Notes: generated by a model from the sequence alone, not told the origin. A DNA stretch of 9,548 nucleotides from Peptococcaceae bacterium UBA7185 (GCA_002491065.1 DKVF01000083.1:43347-52894); one strand, 5' to 3'. Shown: positions 1-7,712, numbered from the stretch's first letter. Numbers and translations: made by a program.

Positions 1-66
1 GGTTCTACAATAAATGTTGGGGTGTCACATCGAAAGGTGTGACACCCCAACATTTATTGTAGAACC
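1..66. repeat. Perfect 29-bp inverted repeat (palindromic element or hairpin)
   Basis: Bases 1-29 are the exact reverse complement of bases 38-66, with an 8-nt loop (TCGAAAGG) between them. The arms begin GGTTCTACAATAAATG and carry a TTGGGGTGTCACA core next to the loop. The right arm ends 15 bp from the stop codon of the minus-strand kinase gene, so a minus-strand transcript would fold into this hairpin directly after the operon. Any T-run needed for a classical terminator would lie outside the window. The length and perfection of the arms also fit a palindromic repeat made of two opposed transposon ends. The GGTTCT start resembles ISL3-type insertion sequence ends only loosely, and that comparison is from memory. 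The element may extend left of base 1. Confidence 0.85.
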
Positions 67-81
67 CATTTGGATATGCTG

Positions 82-1173
82 TCAGGACAGGGGAAAGCGA
101 ATGGTGAACACGGTCCGGTAGGCGGGTTCCCTTTCCAAAGAGATGGCGGCGCCGTGCTTTTCTAGAATCTGCTTAACCACAAACAGTCCCAGACCGCTGT
201 GCTGTTTGGTGCGGGAAATATCGCTCTGATAAAAGGGCTCAAAAATTTTGTCCTGCTCTCCCACTGCAATTCCTGCGCCATTGTCCTTTATCTGTACCTG
301 ATAGTATGTCGGCAAAAGCTGGGTATAGATTTGTACCTGCGTGGGCGCAGTGTTGTGGCTCAAAATATTTTCCAGCAGATTGGCGTACACGCGGCGCATG
401 TTCAGCGCGTCAAAATTCAGGTAAAAGGCTTCTTCGGCAATTTGAATTTCCATCTGAAAGCCCTGTTTCTCAAATATGGTGTAATAATTGGCACAGACCT
501 CCCGCAAAAAGTCGTTCATATCTCGGCGCTCCAGCTTCAGTGGATAATCGTTATACTGAAACTTTACCTGCTCCGACAGCAGCTCCACCATACTGTTTAA
601 GGCAGAGATATTGCTGTGAATGCGGCTGATATAGAGCTTTTCCTCCTCAGCTGACAGCTGTTCCTGCTCTAACAGCTCTGCGTATCCTTTCAGGTTGGTC
701 ATCGGCGATTTCAAATCATGGGATAGATTGGCGATGAGTCTGTGGGACTGGGCCTCCAGCTTGTCGTTTTCCGCTTTCATCTGCTCCAGCTTATCCAGCA
801 TGGTGTTGTAGGACAAAAGCAACGCCTGGGTTTCCTGCAGTGTCAGCTGGGTCGGGTCCACATGAGAGCGGTCGTGGGGCGTTTTGGCAATGCTGTCGCC
901 GATGACGGTCAGGTTTTCATCCAGCACTTGTAGCGAAGCGGAAAGCTCCTGCAACTGCTCCAGGGAAATGTCTTGATAATGCTCCAAGTCCGGCTCTAGA
1001 ATTAGCTCTCTGGGATGGGGAAAGTTGTTTTCCATTTGAAAATAGAAGGGCAGCCAGTAATGATTTAAGATAAAATTGGCGGCAAACATGCAGATTGCCG
1101 CAATTCCAATGTGAAAAAGCAGCTGATAGGCGATGAGCTGCCACAGCGTAATGGTTTTATGCGTTGTGTTCAA
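82..1173 (-). CDS. Sensor histidine kinase of a two-component system, single membrane segment
   Basis: This is a membrane-anchored sensor kinase that autophosphorylates on histidine and passes the phosphate to the response regulator encoded just upstream. In 363 residues one hydrophobic segment is visible (about 12-36), followed by a hydrophilic, helix-rich linker of about 110 residues. The HisKA box follows (SHDLKSP, His152), then an HATPase_c domain with the N box (NLLEN, Asn265 and Asn269), G1 box (DNGAG, 297-301), F box (FEPF, 311-314) and G2 box (GLGL, 327-330), so all catalytic motifs are intact. The start is TTG at 1171-1173. An in-frame TAG lies only four codons upstream, no ATG or GTG occurs before the membrane segment, and TTAGG sits 8 nt upstream as a ribosome binding site. 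It overlaps the regulator gene by 17 nt, implying translational coupling. There is no second membrane helix or recognisable extracellular sensor domain, so the signal is unknown. A role in controlling the divergent RND operon is inferred from position. Confidence 0.93.
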   Translation of the reverse strand: MNTTHKTITLWQLIAYQLLFHIGIAAICMFAANFILNHYWLPFYFQMENNFPHPRELILEPDLEHYQDISLEQLQELSASLQVLDENLTVIGDSIAKTPHDRSHVDPTQLTLQETQALLLSYNTMLDKLEQMKAENDKLEAQSHRLIANLSHDLKSPMTNLKGYAELLEQEQLSAEEEKLYISRIHSNISALNSMVELLSEQVKFQYNDYPLKLERRDMNDFLREVCANYYTIFEKQGFQMEIQIAEEAFYLNFDALNMRRVYANLLENILSHNTAPTQVQIYTQLLPTYYQVQIKDNGAGIAVGEQDKIFEPFYQSDISRTKQHSGLGLFVVKQILEKHGAAISLEREPAYRTVFTIRFPLS

Positions 1174-1837
1174 TTTTATAGCCTAACCCCCTAATGGTTT
1201 TAATATAGGTGGGATTTTTGCTGTCTGTTTCAATTTTATCCCGCAGCCGACTGATATGTACCGGAATGACCGACTCATCGCCGTCCAGATAGTTATCCCG
1301 AATGCTTTCGTAAAGCTGATTTTTGGTAAACACCCGCTCCGGTGAGGAGAGCAGCTTCAACAGCAGCTTGTATTCGGTGGCGGTCAGATTACAGTCCGCC
1401 CCGTTTTTGTACACGATGCACTTTTGCTTGTCGATTTTCAGATTGCCATACAGGATGGTGTCATCGTTGGTTTGCAGCAGGTAATTGCGGCGTAGATGGG
1501 CTTTCACCCGGCTTACCAGCTCCAAAGAGGAAAAGGGTTTGACAATGTAGTCGTCGGCGCCCAAATCCAATCCCAATATTTTATCCTGCTCCATATTTTT
1601 TGCGGTCAGCACTAAAATAGGAACGGTGGAAAAATGCCGTACCTTTTGAATCAGTGAAAATCCGTCCAGGCGGGGCATCATAATATCAAAAATGCACAGA
1701 TGCACCTCCTGCTCCAGTAGAAAATCCAGAGCGGCCTGTCCGTCCTCCTTCCAGATCACCTCATATCCTTCTTTCTCCAAAAACAGCCGAATCAGTGCAG
1801 CGATTTCGGCGTTGTCCTCTGCAATTAAAATTCTCAT
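1157..1837 (-). CDS. OmpR/VanR-family response regulator
   Basis: This is a DNA-binding response regulator. The N-terminal receiver domain (about residues 1-115) carries the acidic pocket (EDN near residue 8), the phosphoacceptor aspartate in FDIMMP (Asp51), the conserved Thr78 (VLTA) and Lys100 (VKPF). The C-terminal winged-helix Trans_reg_C domain (about 128-223) ends in the typical RGLGYKI. I chose ATG at 1835-1837 (226 residues) because GAGAG lies 9 nt upstream. An in-frame TTG three codons earlier would sit directly against that ribosome binding site. The gene is first in a two-gene operon with the histidine kinase and diverges from the RND operon. The family usually activates transcription as a dimer on direct or inverted half-sites, and a candidate site lies at 1923-1936. 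Self-activation and control of the neighbouring pump are inferences. The family assignment is secure, but the exact ortholog is not recognisable. Confidence 0.95.
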   Translation of the reverse strand: MRILIAEDNAEIAALIRLFLEKEGYEVIWKEDGQAALDFLLEQEVHLCIFDIMMPRLDGFSLIQKVRHFSTVPILVLTAKNMEQDKILGLDLGADDYIVKPFSSLELVSRVKAHLRRNYLLQTNDDTILYGNLKIDKQKCIVYKNGADCNLTATEYKLLLKLLSSPERVFTKNQLYESIRDNYLDGDESVIPVHISRLRDKIETDSKNPTYIKTIRGLGYKIEHNA

Positions 1838-1888
1838 GTTCTTCAACTCTCTTTGTAAACTTGGACATATCGTTATAATTTATACTAT

Positions 1889-1917
1889 AGTATAGCGAGA
1901 TGAAAATACAATTGCAA
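1889..1917 (-). promoter_or_regulatory. Predicted sigma-A promoter of the regulator-kinase operon
   Basis: On the minus strand, TTGCAA (1917-1912) and TATACT (1894-1889) are separated by exactly 17 nt, giving a good vegetative promoter. Transcription would start near 1882, leaving a leader of about 45 nt before the regulator ATG. The -10 hexamer lies inside a perfect 14-bp palindrome, TATACTATAGTATA (1881-1894). Confidence 0.65.
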
Positions 1918-1922
1918 GAACA

Positions 1923-1936
1923 TTAAGAAATCTTAA
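1923..1936. promoter_or_regulatory. Candidate response-regulator operator, palindrome TTAAGA-AA-TCTTAA
   Basis: This is a perfect inverted repeat with 6-bp arms and a 2-bp centre. It also reads as two TTAA blocks 10 bp apart in direct orientation. It sits just upstream of the -35 box of the minus-strand regulator promoter and 11 bp upstream of the -35 box of the plus-strand RND operon promoter. That is the position expected for an activator serving both directions. OmpR-family regulators commonly bind tandem half-sites about one helical turn apart. That this is the site for the regulator encoded next door is an inference. Confidence 0.5.
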
Positions 1937-1947
1937 ACTTACCGTAA

Positions 1948-1975
1948 TTGCATCGTTATATTTGCTTGTTATACT
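1948..1975 (+). promoter_or_regulatory. Predicted promoter of the RND export operon, extended -10
   Basis: TTGCAT (1948-1953, a weak -35 matching three of six bases) and TATACT (1970-1975, five of six) are separated by 16 nt. TG at 1967-1968 supplies an extended -10 element. Transcription would start near 1982, giving a leader of about 80 nt. An inverted repeat, TTGCTTG (1962-1968) with CAAGCAA (1978-1984), brackets the -10 box and could be an additional operator. The poor -35 box fits a promoter that needs an activator, such as the divergent response regulator. That last point is inferred. Confidence 0.55.
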
Positions 1976-2053
1976 TGCAAGCAAGCTGAAGGAAAGTTTT
2001 GCCTGACTTTCTGTTTGGAAACGACGGTGAAGCGCAGAATAGCAAGAAAGGAT

Positions 2054-2057
2054 GAGG
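2054..2057 (+). promoter_or_regulatory. Ribosome binding site that sets the adaptor start
   Basis: GAGG at 2054-2057 lies 6 nt before the GTG at 2064, within AAAGGATGAGG. The upstream in-frame ATG at 2052 lies immediately after AAAGG with no spacer, so ribosomes more likely start at the GTG. Confidence 0.6.
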
Positions 2058-2063
2058 ATTTTT

Positions 2064-3230
2064 GTGAGACAAACAAGAGAAAAAATCATTTTGCTGGCTC
2101 TGTTGGCTGGTGTGTTGACAGCGGGAGTGACAGGCTGCGGCGCAGGAGGCGGGTCTAACGCTATGAAGGGAGCGCCTGAGGTTGCGGCAGAGAGCGCTGT
2201 GTTGACAGTGCAGATAGAGAAACCTAGCTATAACAGTATTTATTTGACCACGGAGATGGTGGGGACAGTGCAGCCGGAGCAGACGGCGGAAGTCTATCCT
2301 AAAAGCAGCGGTACGGTAACCGCCGTTTACTTTGAAGTGGGCGACACCGTCAGTGAGGGCCAGGTTCTGGCAACATTGGACAGTGATAGCTTGAATTCTG
2401 CGCAAATTTCCATCAACAGCGCCCAGTTACAGCTGGAAACGGCACAGAAGGAGCTGGAGCGCTCTCAGGTGCTTTATGAGAACGATGGGATTACCCAACA
2501 GGCTCTGGAAACTGCGGAAAATTCGGTGCGCTCTGCCCAGCTACAGTTGGAGTCGGCGCAGGACAACTACAATACGCTGTTAAAAAATATTTCCATTACA
2601 GCGCCTATCAGCGGCGTCATTGAAAGTAAAAACGTCGATGTGTATGATAACGCTTCCATGCAGCAGGCCATCTGTGTCATCTCACAAAAATCCAATATGG
2701 AGGTAGTGTTCCAGGTTTCAGAACGGGTGAAGAACAGCCTGCGAATGGGAAACGGCGTTACCCTGGAGAAAAACGGAACCAGTTATAAGGCTTCCATCAT
2801 CGAAATCGCAGGGAAAACCTCGGAGAATACTGGTCTGTTTGAAATCACCGCCCGCATTCAGGATGGCGGCAATCTTTCCACAGGCTCTAAGGTAACAGTG
2901 AGTCTGGTGACGGATTGGGCAGCGAACGTGTTATGCATTCCGCTGGATGCCATTTATTATGATGACGGCAAGCCCTATGTGTTTGTCAGCAGAGATGGCG
3001 TTGCTGAGGTGGTCTATGTGGAAACGGGTATTTATGATGATGCCAGTATGCAGATTGTGTCAGATCTGACGCAAAATGATCAGGTGATTACCAGCTGGAG
3101 CAGCCAGCTGACTAGTGGCGCATTGGTACAGTCCGTGGAGGATACAGAAAAAAAAGACAATCCAGCAAAAGGGCAGCTAGCTGATGGTGCCGGTGAACTG
3201 GACGCAGCAGAAAGCGAGGTAGCACCATGA
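2064..3230 (+). CDS. RND efflux periplasmic-adaptor (membrane fusion) lipoprotein
   Basis: This is the HlyD/AcrA-type adaptor that links an RND pump to an outer component. From the GTG start it has 388 residues; an in-frame ATG at 2052 would add four. A basic N-terminus and hydrophobic stretch lead to the lipobox VTGC (Cys25), so the mature protein should be lipid-anchored on the outer face of the cytoplasmic membrane. The first half of the lipoyl/barrel-sandwich domain follows (about 76-107, GTVTAVYFEVGDTV). A helical hairpin of about 65 residues comes next, with repeated SAQLQLE-type heptads (about 108-173). The second lipoyl half is ITAPISGVIESKNV (about 178-191). A beta-barrel domain (about 210-285) and a membrane-proximal domain (about 286-355) follow. 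The tail (about 359-388) is polar and acidic. The hairpin is fairly short for the family. It is the first gene of the operon and its TGA overlaps the permease ATG. The substrate cannot be read from the sequence. Confidence 0.94.
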   Translation: MRQTREKIILLALLAGVLTAGVTGCGAGGGSNAMKGAPEVAAESAVLTVQIEKPSYNSIYLTTEMVGTVQPEQTAEVYPKSSGTVTAVYFEVGDTVSEGQVLATLDSDSLNSAQISINSAQLQLETAQKELERSQVLYENDGITQQALETAENSVRSAQLQLESAQDNYNTLLKNISITAPISGVIESKNVDVYDNASMQQAICVISQKSNMEVVFQVSERVKNSLRMGNGVTLEKNGTSYKASIIEIAGKTSENTGLFEITARIQDGGNLSTGSKVTVSLVTDWAANVLCIPLDAIYYDDGKPYVFVSRDGVAEVVYVETGIYDDASMQIVSDLTQNDQVITSWSSQLTSGALVQSVEDTEKKDNPAKGQLADGAGELDAAESEVAP

Positions 3231-6200
3231 ATCTGACGCGATTGGCTCTAAAACGGCCTGTATCTGCCGTACTGCTCATTGTCATGATTGTTGTTTTTGG
3301 CTTTAGCTCTTATTGCTCTTTAGAGCAGGAGCTGACGCCGGAGATGGAATCTCCCATGCTCTTGGTGATGACCATTTATTCCGGAGCTAATCCAGAGGAT
3401 GTGGAGGAGCTGGTGACGGCGGAGATTGAGGATGAGGTTTCTACTTTAAGTGATGTTAAGCAGATCACCACTTCCTCATCAGAAGGGCAGTCCATGGTCA
3501 TGATTCAGTATGAGTATGGCGTGGATATTGACGAGGCCTATGATGATTTGAAAAAGAAGATTGATTCTGCAGGGCGTAGTTTGCCTTCCACCGTGGAGGA
3601 CCCCATGATTTTGGAGATGAGTATGGACGAGGAAACAACAGTATCCTTGTCTGTCAGCGGTGAAGTGACAGGCGGTTTGTACAATTACGTGGACAATCAT
3701 ATCGTACCGGAGTTGGAAAAACTCTCGGGCGTAGCCAGCGTGTCCAGCTATGGCGGCCAGCAGGAATATATCAGTATCACGCTGCAGCGGGAACAGATGG
3801 AGCAGTATAGGCTGAGTATGTCCGATGTGGTCAGCGCTGTTTCGTCGGCGGATTTTACCATGCCTGCCGGTGATGTGGAGGTAGGAGCACTGGAGCTATC
3901 CGTTTCCACAGGCATGACCTATGATACCATGGAATCGTTGAAAACCATTCCCATTTCTCTGAAAAACGGACAGATTATTCTACTCAAGGATATTGCCACT
4001 GTTACAGAGGCACAAAAGGAAAAACTATTTTTGAGCAGCTATGACGGTCAGGAAACAGTCAATATCAGCATTGCCAAGCAACAGTCGGCTACTGCCCAGC
4101 AGATATCCCAAGGGGTACAAGGGCTGTTGGAAAAATTGCGGGATACGCTTCCCCAAGGCATTAGCATTGAAGTGACCAACGACAGCTATGATGGAATCAA
4201 AAGTTCCCTGGAATCGGTGCAGTCTACCTTATTGATGGCGATAATCATTTCTATGGTGATCCTGTTTCTGTTTTTGGGCGATTGGAAGGCTTCCCTGATT
4301 GTAGCCAGCTCCATGCCGGTTTCTGTACTGACGGCCTTTGTGATGATGCGCTTTGCTGGCTTCTCATTGAATATTATCACCATGGCCAGTCTGGTCATCG
4401 GTGTGGGGATGATGGTGGATAACTCCATAGTGGTGCTGGAGAGCTGTTTCCGCAACAGAGCCAAGGACAAAACTCTATTTGAGGCTGCAGTGGATGGGAC
4501 GAAGGAAGTCACGGCGTCCATTGTGGCGGGCACCATTACCACCATTGTGGTCTACCTGCCCTTGGCGTTGATCAGTGGGATGGCGGGCCAATTGTTTAAG
4601 CCGTTGGGATTTATCATCGCTTTTGCTATGATTGCCTCACTGCTTTCGGCGATGACTATCGTACCCCTGGCCTATTATTTTTATCGGCCCACGGAAAAGA
4701 AAAAGGCGCCGCTGTCCAAATTGATGCAGAAAATAACAAACGTCTATGGGAAATTTTTGCGCAAGAGTATTTACAAGAAAAAGACAGTGGCTTTGGCAGT
4801 GGTGTTGATGCTGGCCGTGGCTTTGGCTTCTGCAACGCAGATTAAAATGGAATTGATGCCGGCAGGCGATGAGGGTACCATTGCGATATCTGTGACCACC
4901 AGACCGGGAATTCGTCTGACGGAAAAAGAAACAATTCTTGCTCAGGTAGAAGAGGTGATTACCACCTGCAGCGATGTAGAGCATTACACCTTGATGAATT
5001 CGTCCTATACCGTAGAATTAAAAGATGACCGCAGCCAATCTACCGATGCGATTATGAGTCAGTGGAAAACAGAGATGCGCACCATTCTCAACTGTGATAT
5101 TGAAATCAGCAATTCCTCCGCCATGAGCGGGATGAGTATGGCCAGCGATGCCTTGGAATTCCGTCTGACCGGCAGCGACTATGCTGAATTGAAGGAAACG
5201 GCGGCGGGAATTGTCAGCATGTTGAACAATCGCAGCGATGTGGCGTTGGCCTCCTCCTCCTTGGCCAATGCAGCGCCCATCATCAAAATTGAGATTGATG
5301 CGGTAAAAGCGGCAGCGGAGGGCTTCACGCCATCGCAGGTAGCTTCTACCGTGAACGCCATGATGAGTGGGCAGGAAGCGACTACCATTACCCAGGACGG
5401 TGAAGAGATGAGCGTGTATGTGGAATATCCGGCAGAGAACTACAAAAGCGTGGAGGACGTGCAGGGCATTACCTTGACCAATCTTTCCGGAAATTCGGTG
5501 CCGTTATCCGATATCGCTCAGCTCACCTATAAAGACAGTCCGCAGACCATCATGAAACAGGATGGTTATTATAATATGACCATTTCGGTGGAGGTCAAGC
5601 AGGACAACATGGAAAAGAATAAGCAAGCCGTCAATCAGGCGGTCAATCAATATACGCTGCCGGAGAGCGTTTCCTTTGGTGTCAACAGTATGCAACAGCA
5701 AATGAATGACGAGTTCGGTACGTTATACGAGGCCATTGCCTCGGCCATCTTCCTGGTGTTTATGGTGATGGCTATGCAGTTTGAGTCGTCGAGATTCTCG
5801 CTGATGGTTATGACCTGCATTCCCTTCAGCTTTATCGGTTCCTTTCTGATTTTGAATCTCAGCGGTACCTCTATCAGTATGACTTCCCTGATGGGCTTTC
5901 TGATGCTGATAGGCACCGTAGTCAATAACGGGATTCTCTATGTGGATACGGTAAACCAAAATAAATTGTCTATGGAATTGGAGGATGCCATGGTGCAGGC
6001 TGGCGTGACTCGTCTGCGGCCTATTTTGATGACATCGCTGACTACCATTTTGGGCTTGACGCCCTTGGCAATCGGCTTCGGTGAAAATTCGGAGATGATG
6101 CAGGGCTTTGCTGTGGTGGCCATTGGCGGGATGGTAGCGTCTACCTTATTGGCGCTCTTACTGCTGCCCACCTTCTATAATATGATCAATAAAAAGGCCA

Positions 6201-6346
6201 AAAAGCCCCGCGGCGGAAAGCCCAGCTTTATGACCAGACGGCGACAACTGCATTTGACAGCAAAAGGGAAGGCAAGAGCGTTGAGCCAGGCTGCAGACCA
6301 ATTGACCGGAGAGTTAGCGGGCAAGCTGGAAATAGAAAAGCATTAG
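3227..6346 (+). CDS. RND efflux permease, AcrB-like HAE1-type
   Basis: This is a proton-driven RND export permease of the inner membrane, 1039 residues, the usual family length. The layout is canonical. One membrane helix (about 12-29) is followed by a large external domain (30-333) and helices 2-6 (about 334-485). Helix 7 (520-536), a second external domain (537-830) and helices 8-12 (831-982) complete it. The helix 4 motif reads GMMVDNSIVVLE, so the AcrB Asp407-Asp408 pair is Asp398-Asn399 here. The AcrB Lys940 position in helix 10 is Asn900 (VVNNGIL). Arg929 and Thr936 in RLRPILMTS match AcrB Arg971 and Thr978. Such substitutions are common in RND pumps outside the AcrB branch, so the pump is probably active. 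The ATG overlaps the adaptor stop (ATGA), indicating translational coupling. The C-terminus carries an unusual basic tail of about 50 residues (988-1039), described in the findings. Substrate unknown; drugs, bile acids, lipids or a secreted product are all possible. Confidence 0.95.
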   Translation: MNLTRLALKRPVSAVLLIVMIVVFGFSSYCSLEQELTPEMESPMLLVMTIYSGANPEDVEELVTAEIEDEVSTLSDVKQITTSSSEGQSMVMIQYEYGVDIDEAYDDLKKKIDSAGRSLPSTVEDPMILEMSMDEETTVSLSVSGEVTGGLYNYVDNHIVPELEKLSGVASVSSYGGQQEYISITLQREQMEQYRLSMSDVVSAVSSADFTMPAGDVEVGALELSVSTGMTYDTMESLKTIPISLKNGQIILLKDIATVTEAQKEKLFLSSYDGQETVNISIAKQQSATAQQISQGVQGLLEKLRDTLPQGISIEVTNDSYDGIKSSLESVQSTLLMAIIISMVILFLFLGDWKASLIVASSMPVSVLTAFVMMRFAGFSLNIITMASLVIGVGMMVDNSIVVLESCFRNRAKDKTLFEAAVDGTKEVTASIVAGTITTIVVYLPLALISGMAGQLFKPLGFIIAFAMIASLLSAMTIVPLAYYFYRPTEKKKAPLSKLMQKITNVYGKFLRKSIYKKKTVALAVVLMLAVALASATQIKMELMPAGDEGTIAISVTTRPGIRLTEKETILAQVEEVITTCSDVEHYTLMNSSYTVELKDDRSQSTDAIMSQWKTEMRTILNCDIEISNSSAMSGMSMASDALEFRLTGSDYAELKETAAGIVSMLNNRSDVALASSSLANAAPIIKIEIDAVKAAAEGFTPSQVASTVNAMMSGQEATTITQDGEEMSVYVEYPAENYKSVEDVQGITLTNLSGNSVPLSDIAQLTYKDSPQTIMKQDGYYNMTISVEVKQDNMEKNKQAVNQAVNQYTLPESVSFGVNSMQQQMNDEFGTLYEAIASAIFLVFMVMAMQFESSRFSLMVMTCIPFSFIGSFLILNLSGTSISMTSLMGFLMLIGTVVNNGILYVDTVNQNKLSMELEDAMVQAGVTRLRPILMTSLTTILGLTPLAIGFGENSEMMQGFAVVAIGGMVASTLLALLLLPTFYNMINKKAKKPRGGKPSFMTRRRQLHLTAKGKARALSQAADQLTGELAGKLEIEKH

Positions 6347-6368
6347 GAGAGAAAGGAGCTCATTTGTG

Positions 6369-7712
6369 ATGAAATTAGAAAAGAACACCCTGCGGCGCTG
6401 GGCCGCAGGGCTGGTGTTGGCCGTCCTGGTCAGTCAGATTTCTGTGCCAGCTATGGCAGTATCCAGCAATATTGTCAGCGAGACTAAGGATAAAACAGAA
6501 TTGACAGTCTCGCAGATTAAAGATTTGGCGGTTATCTACAATCCCACCAATAAAACCTATGCGTTGAACCAAAAAAATCTGGATCTGAATCAAACCACTA
6601 CAGCCAATAGCCTGCGCAGCGCGCAGAATAGCTTGAACAGCGGCTATGATGTGGACACCTCCAGCGTCACGACTATTCAGGCGCAAATAGATGCGCTGTT
6701 GAGCAAGTATGACAGCGAGGAAGAGATGACTGCTAGCGACAAATCGGAGCTGACTCTTTTACGGCAGCAACTCAGCCAGGCGGAGGCCGGCGTAAATTCC
6801 GCCTATGCCGCCAATGAAAGCAGCTTTCAAAACGCGTTGAGCAATATTGAGCAGCTGGACAGCACATTAGATAGCTACGATGACGAACAGGATGATTTGG
6901 ACAAGACGGTGTCCGATTGGGAAACCCAGGTGCGTATGATTGCCGAGGTGCTGTGCATGCAGGTCACCCAATATGATAAAAATATTGCGCTCTTGGAAGA
7001 CCAGATTACCCTTGCGGAAAAAGCGTTCAACCTGGCGCAGGTACAGCAACAGCTGGGGATGGCTTTGACCACTGATGTGCAGAGCAGCCAGACCAGCCTG
7101 GAGGAGTCCAGACAATCCTTAGAGACCATCAAGGAAAATCTGAGCGATGTAAAACGACAGATTAATGTCCTGATTGGCCGCAATCAGGGCAGTCCGCTGG
7201 AGATTGTGCCCATGAGTGTGCCGGTGATCGTCAGTGAAATACCTGCCTATTCTGATGGGCTGGTCAAAGAAATTACTTCGAAGGACTATACGCTGAAAAC
7301 CTATGAGCGCACCATTGCCAACTATAAGGACGATGTGGACGGCGAAACAGACAGCGATGTGTTGCAGGCAGCCGACAACAAAATTGAAGCTGTAAAGCTC
7401 AATATAGAAGAACGGGAGCGCACCATCGCCAACAATGTGAAGTCCCAGTTGGCCAAGATGACCACCGATAAAGCCAGCTACGAAACCAGTCAGACCAAGG
7501 TAACCACAGAAAAGAAAAATCTGGAGGTGGCTCAGAAAAAATATGATTTGGGTATGCTGACTGCTTCCCAATTATTACAGCAGGAAATCAGTTACCAGAG
7601 TGCAGTGGTCACCCACTGGAAGAACAGTTACAACTACTATTTGGACTGGCAGGAATACAAGGCAATGAAGGAAGGCATTGATACCAGTACCTATTCCACC
7701 TATCGTATTTGA
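6369..7712 (+). CDS. Secreted TolC-family-like coiled-coil protein, third component of the RND operon
   Basis: Numbering is from the ATG at 6369 (447 residues). A GTG directly before it (6366) is an alternative; the AGGAG at 6354-6358 lies 10 nt from the ATG and 7 nt from the GTG. A Sec signal peptide (RRWAAGLVLAVLVSQ) ends at AMA (about residue 30). The rest is almost entirely hydrophilic helix. Two similar segments mark the family's internal duplication: a glycine turn in QQLGMALTTDVQSSQTSL (about 227-244), and the equivalent YDLGMLTASQLLQQ (about 392-405). A Pro/Val-rich linker (about 275-290) lies between the halves. The paired beta strands that build the outer-membrane barrel in TolC are not evident in either half; those positions hold charged helical sequence. 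The protein may therefore form a periplasmic or cell-wall-zone tube or brace instead of an outer-membrane channel. It lies 22 bp after the permease stop, in the same operon. Membership of the TolC superfamily is likely; its role in this organism is inferred. Confidence 0.8.
   Translation: MKLEKNTLRRWAAGLVLAVLVSQISVPAMAVSSNIVSETKDKTELTVSQIKDLAVIYNPTNKTYALNQKNLDLNQTTTANSLRSAQNSLNSGYDVDTSSVTTIQAQIDALLSKYDSEEEMTASDKSELTLLRQQLSQAEAGVNSAYAANESSFQNALSNIEQLDSTLDSYDDEQDDLDKTVSDWETQVRMIAEVLCMQVTQYDKNIALLEDQITLAEKAFNLAQVQQQLGMALTTDVQSSQTSLEESRQSLETIKENLSDVKRQINVLIGRNQGSPLEIVPMSVPVIVSEIPAYSDGLVKEITSKDYTLKTYERTIANYKDDVDGETDSDVLQAADNKIEAVKLNIEERERTIANNVKSQLAKMTTDKASYETSQTKVTTEKKNLEVAQKKYDLGMLTASQLLQQEISYQSAVVTHWKNSYNYYLDWQEYKAMKEGIDTSTYSTYRI

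Noticed and set aside
199..600. Plus-strand open frame opposite the histidine kinase gene
   Set aside because: It is antisense to a gene with all kinase motifs intact, has no family signature, and is best explained as a shadow frame.
1992..2011. Small hairpin GAAAGT/ACTTTC in the adaptor leader as a possible riboswitch or attenuator
   Set aside because: The 6-bp A/T-rich stem has no T-run and no recognisable riboswitch core, and could arise by chance.
1956..2405. Minus-strand open frame across the divergent promoter region and the adaptor start
   Set aside because: It runs through both predicted promoters and is antisense to the lipoprotein signal and lipoyl domain; it shows no protein family features.
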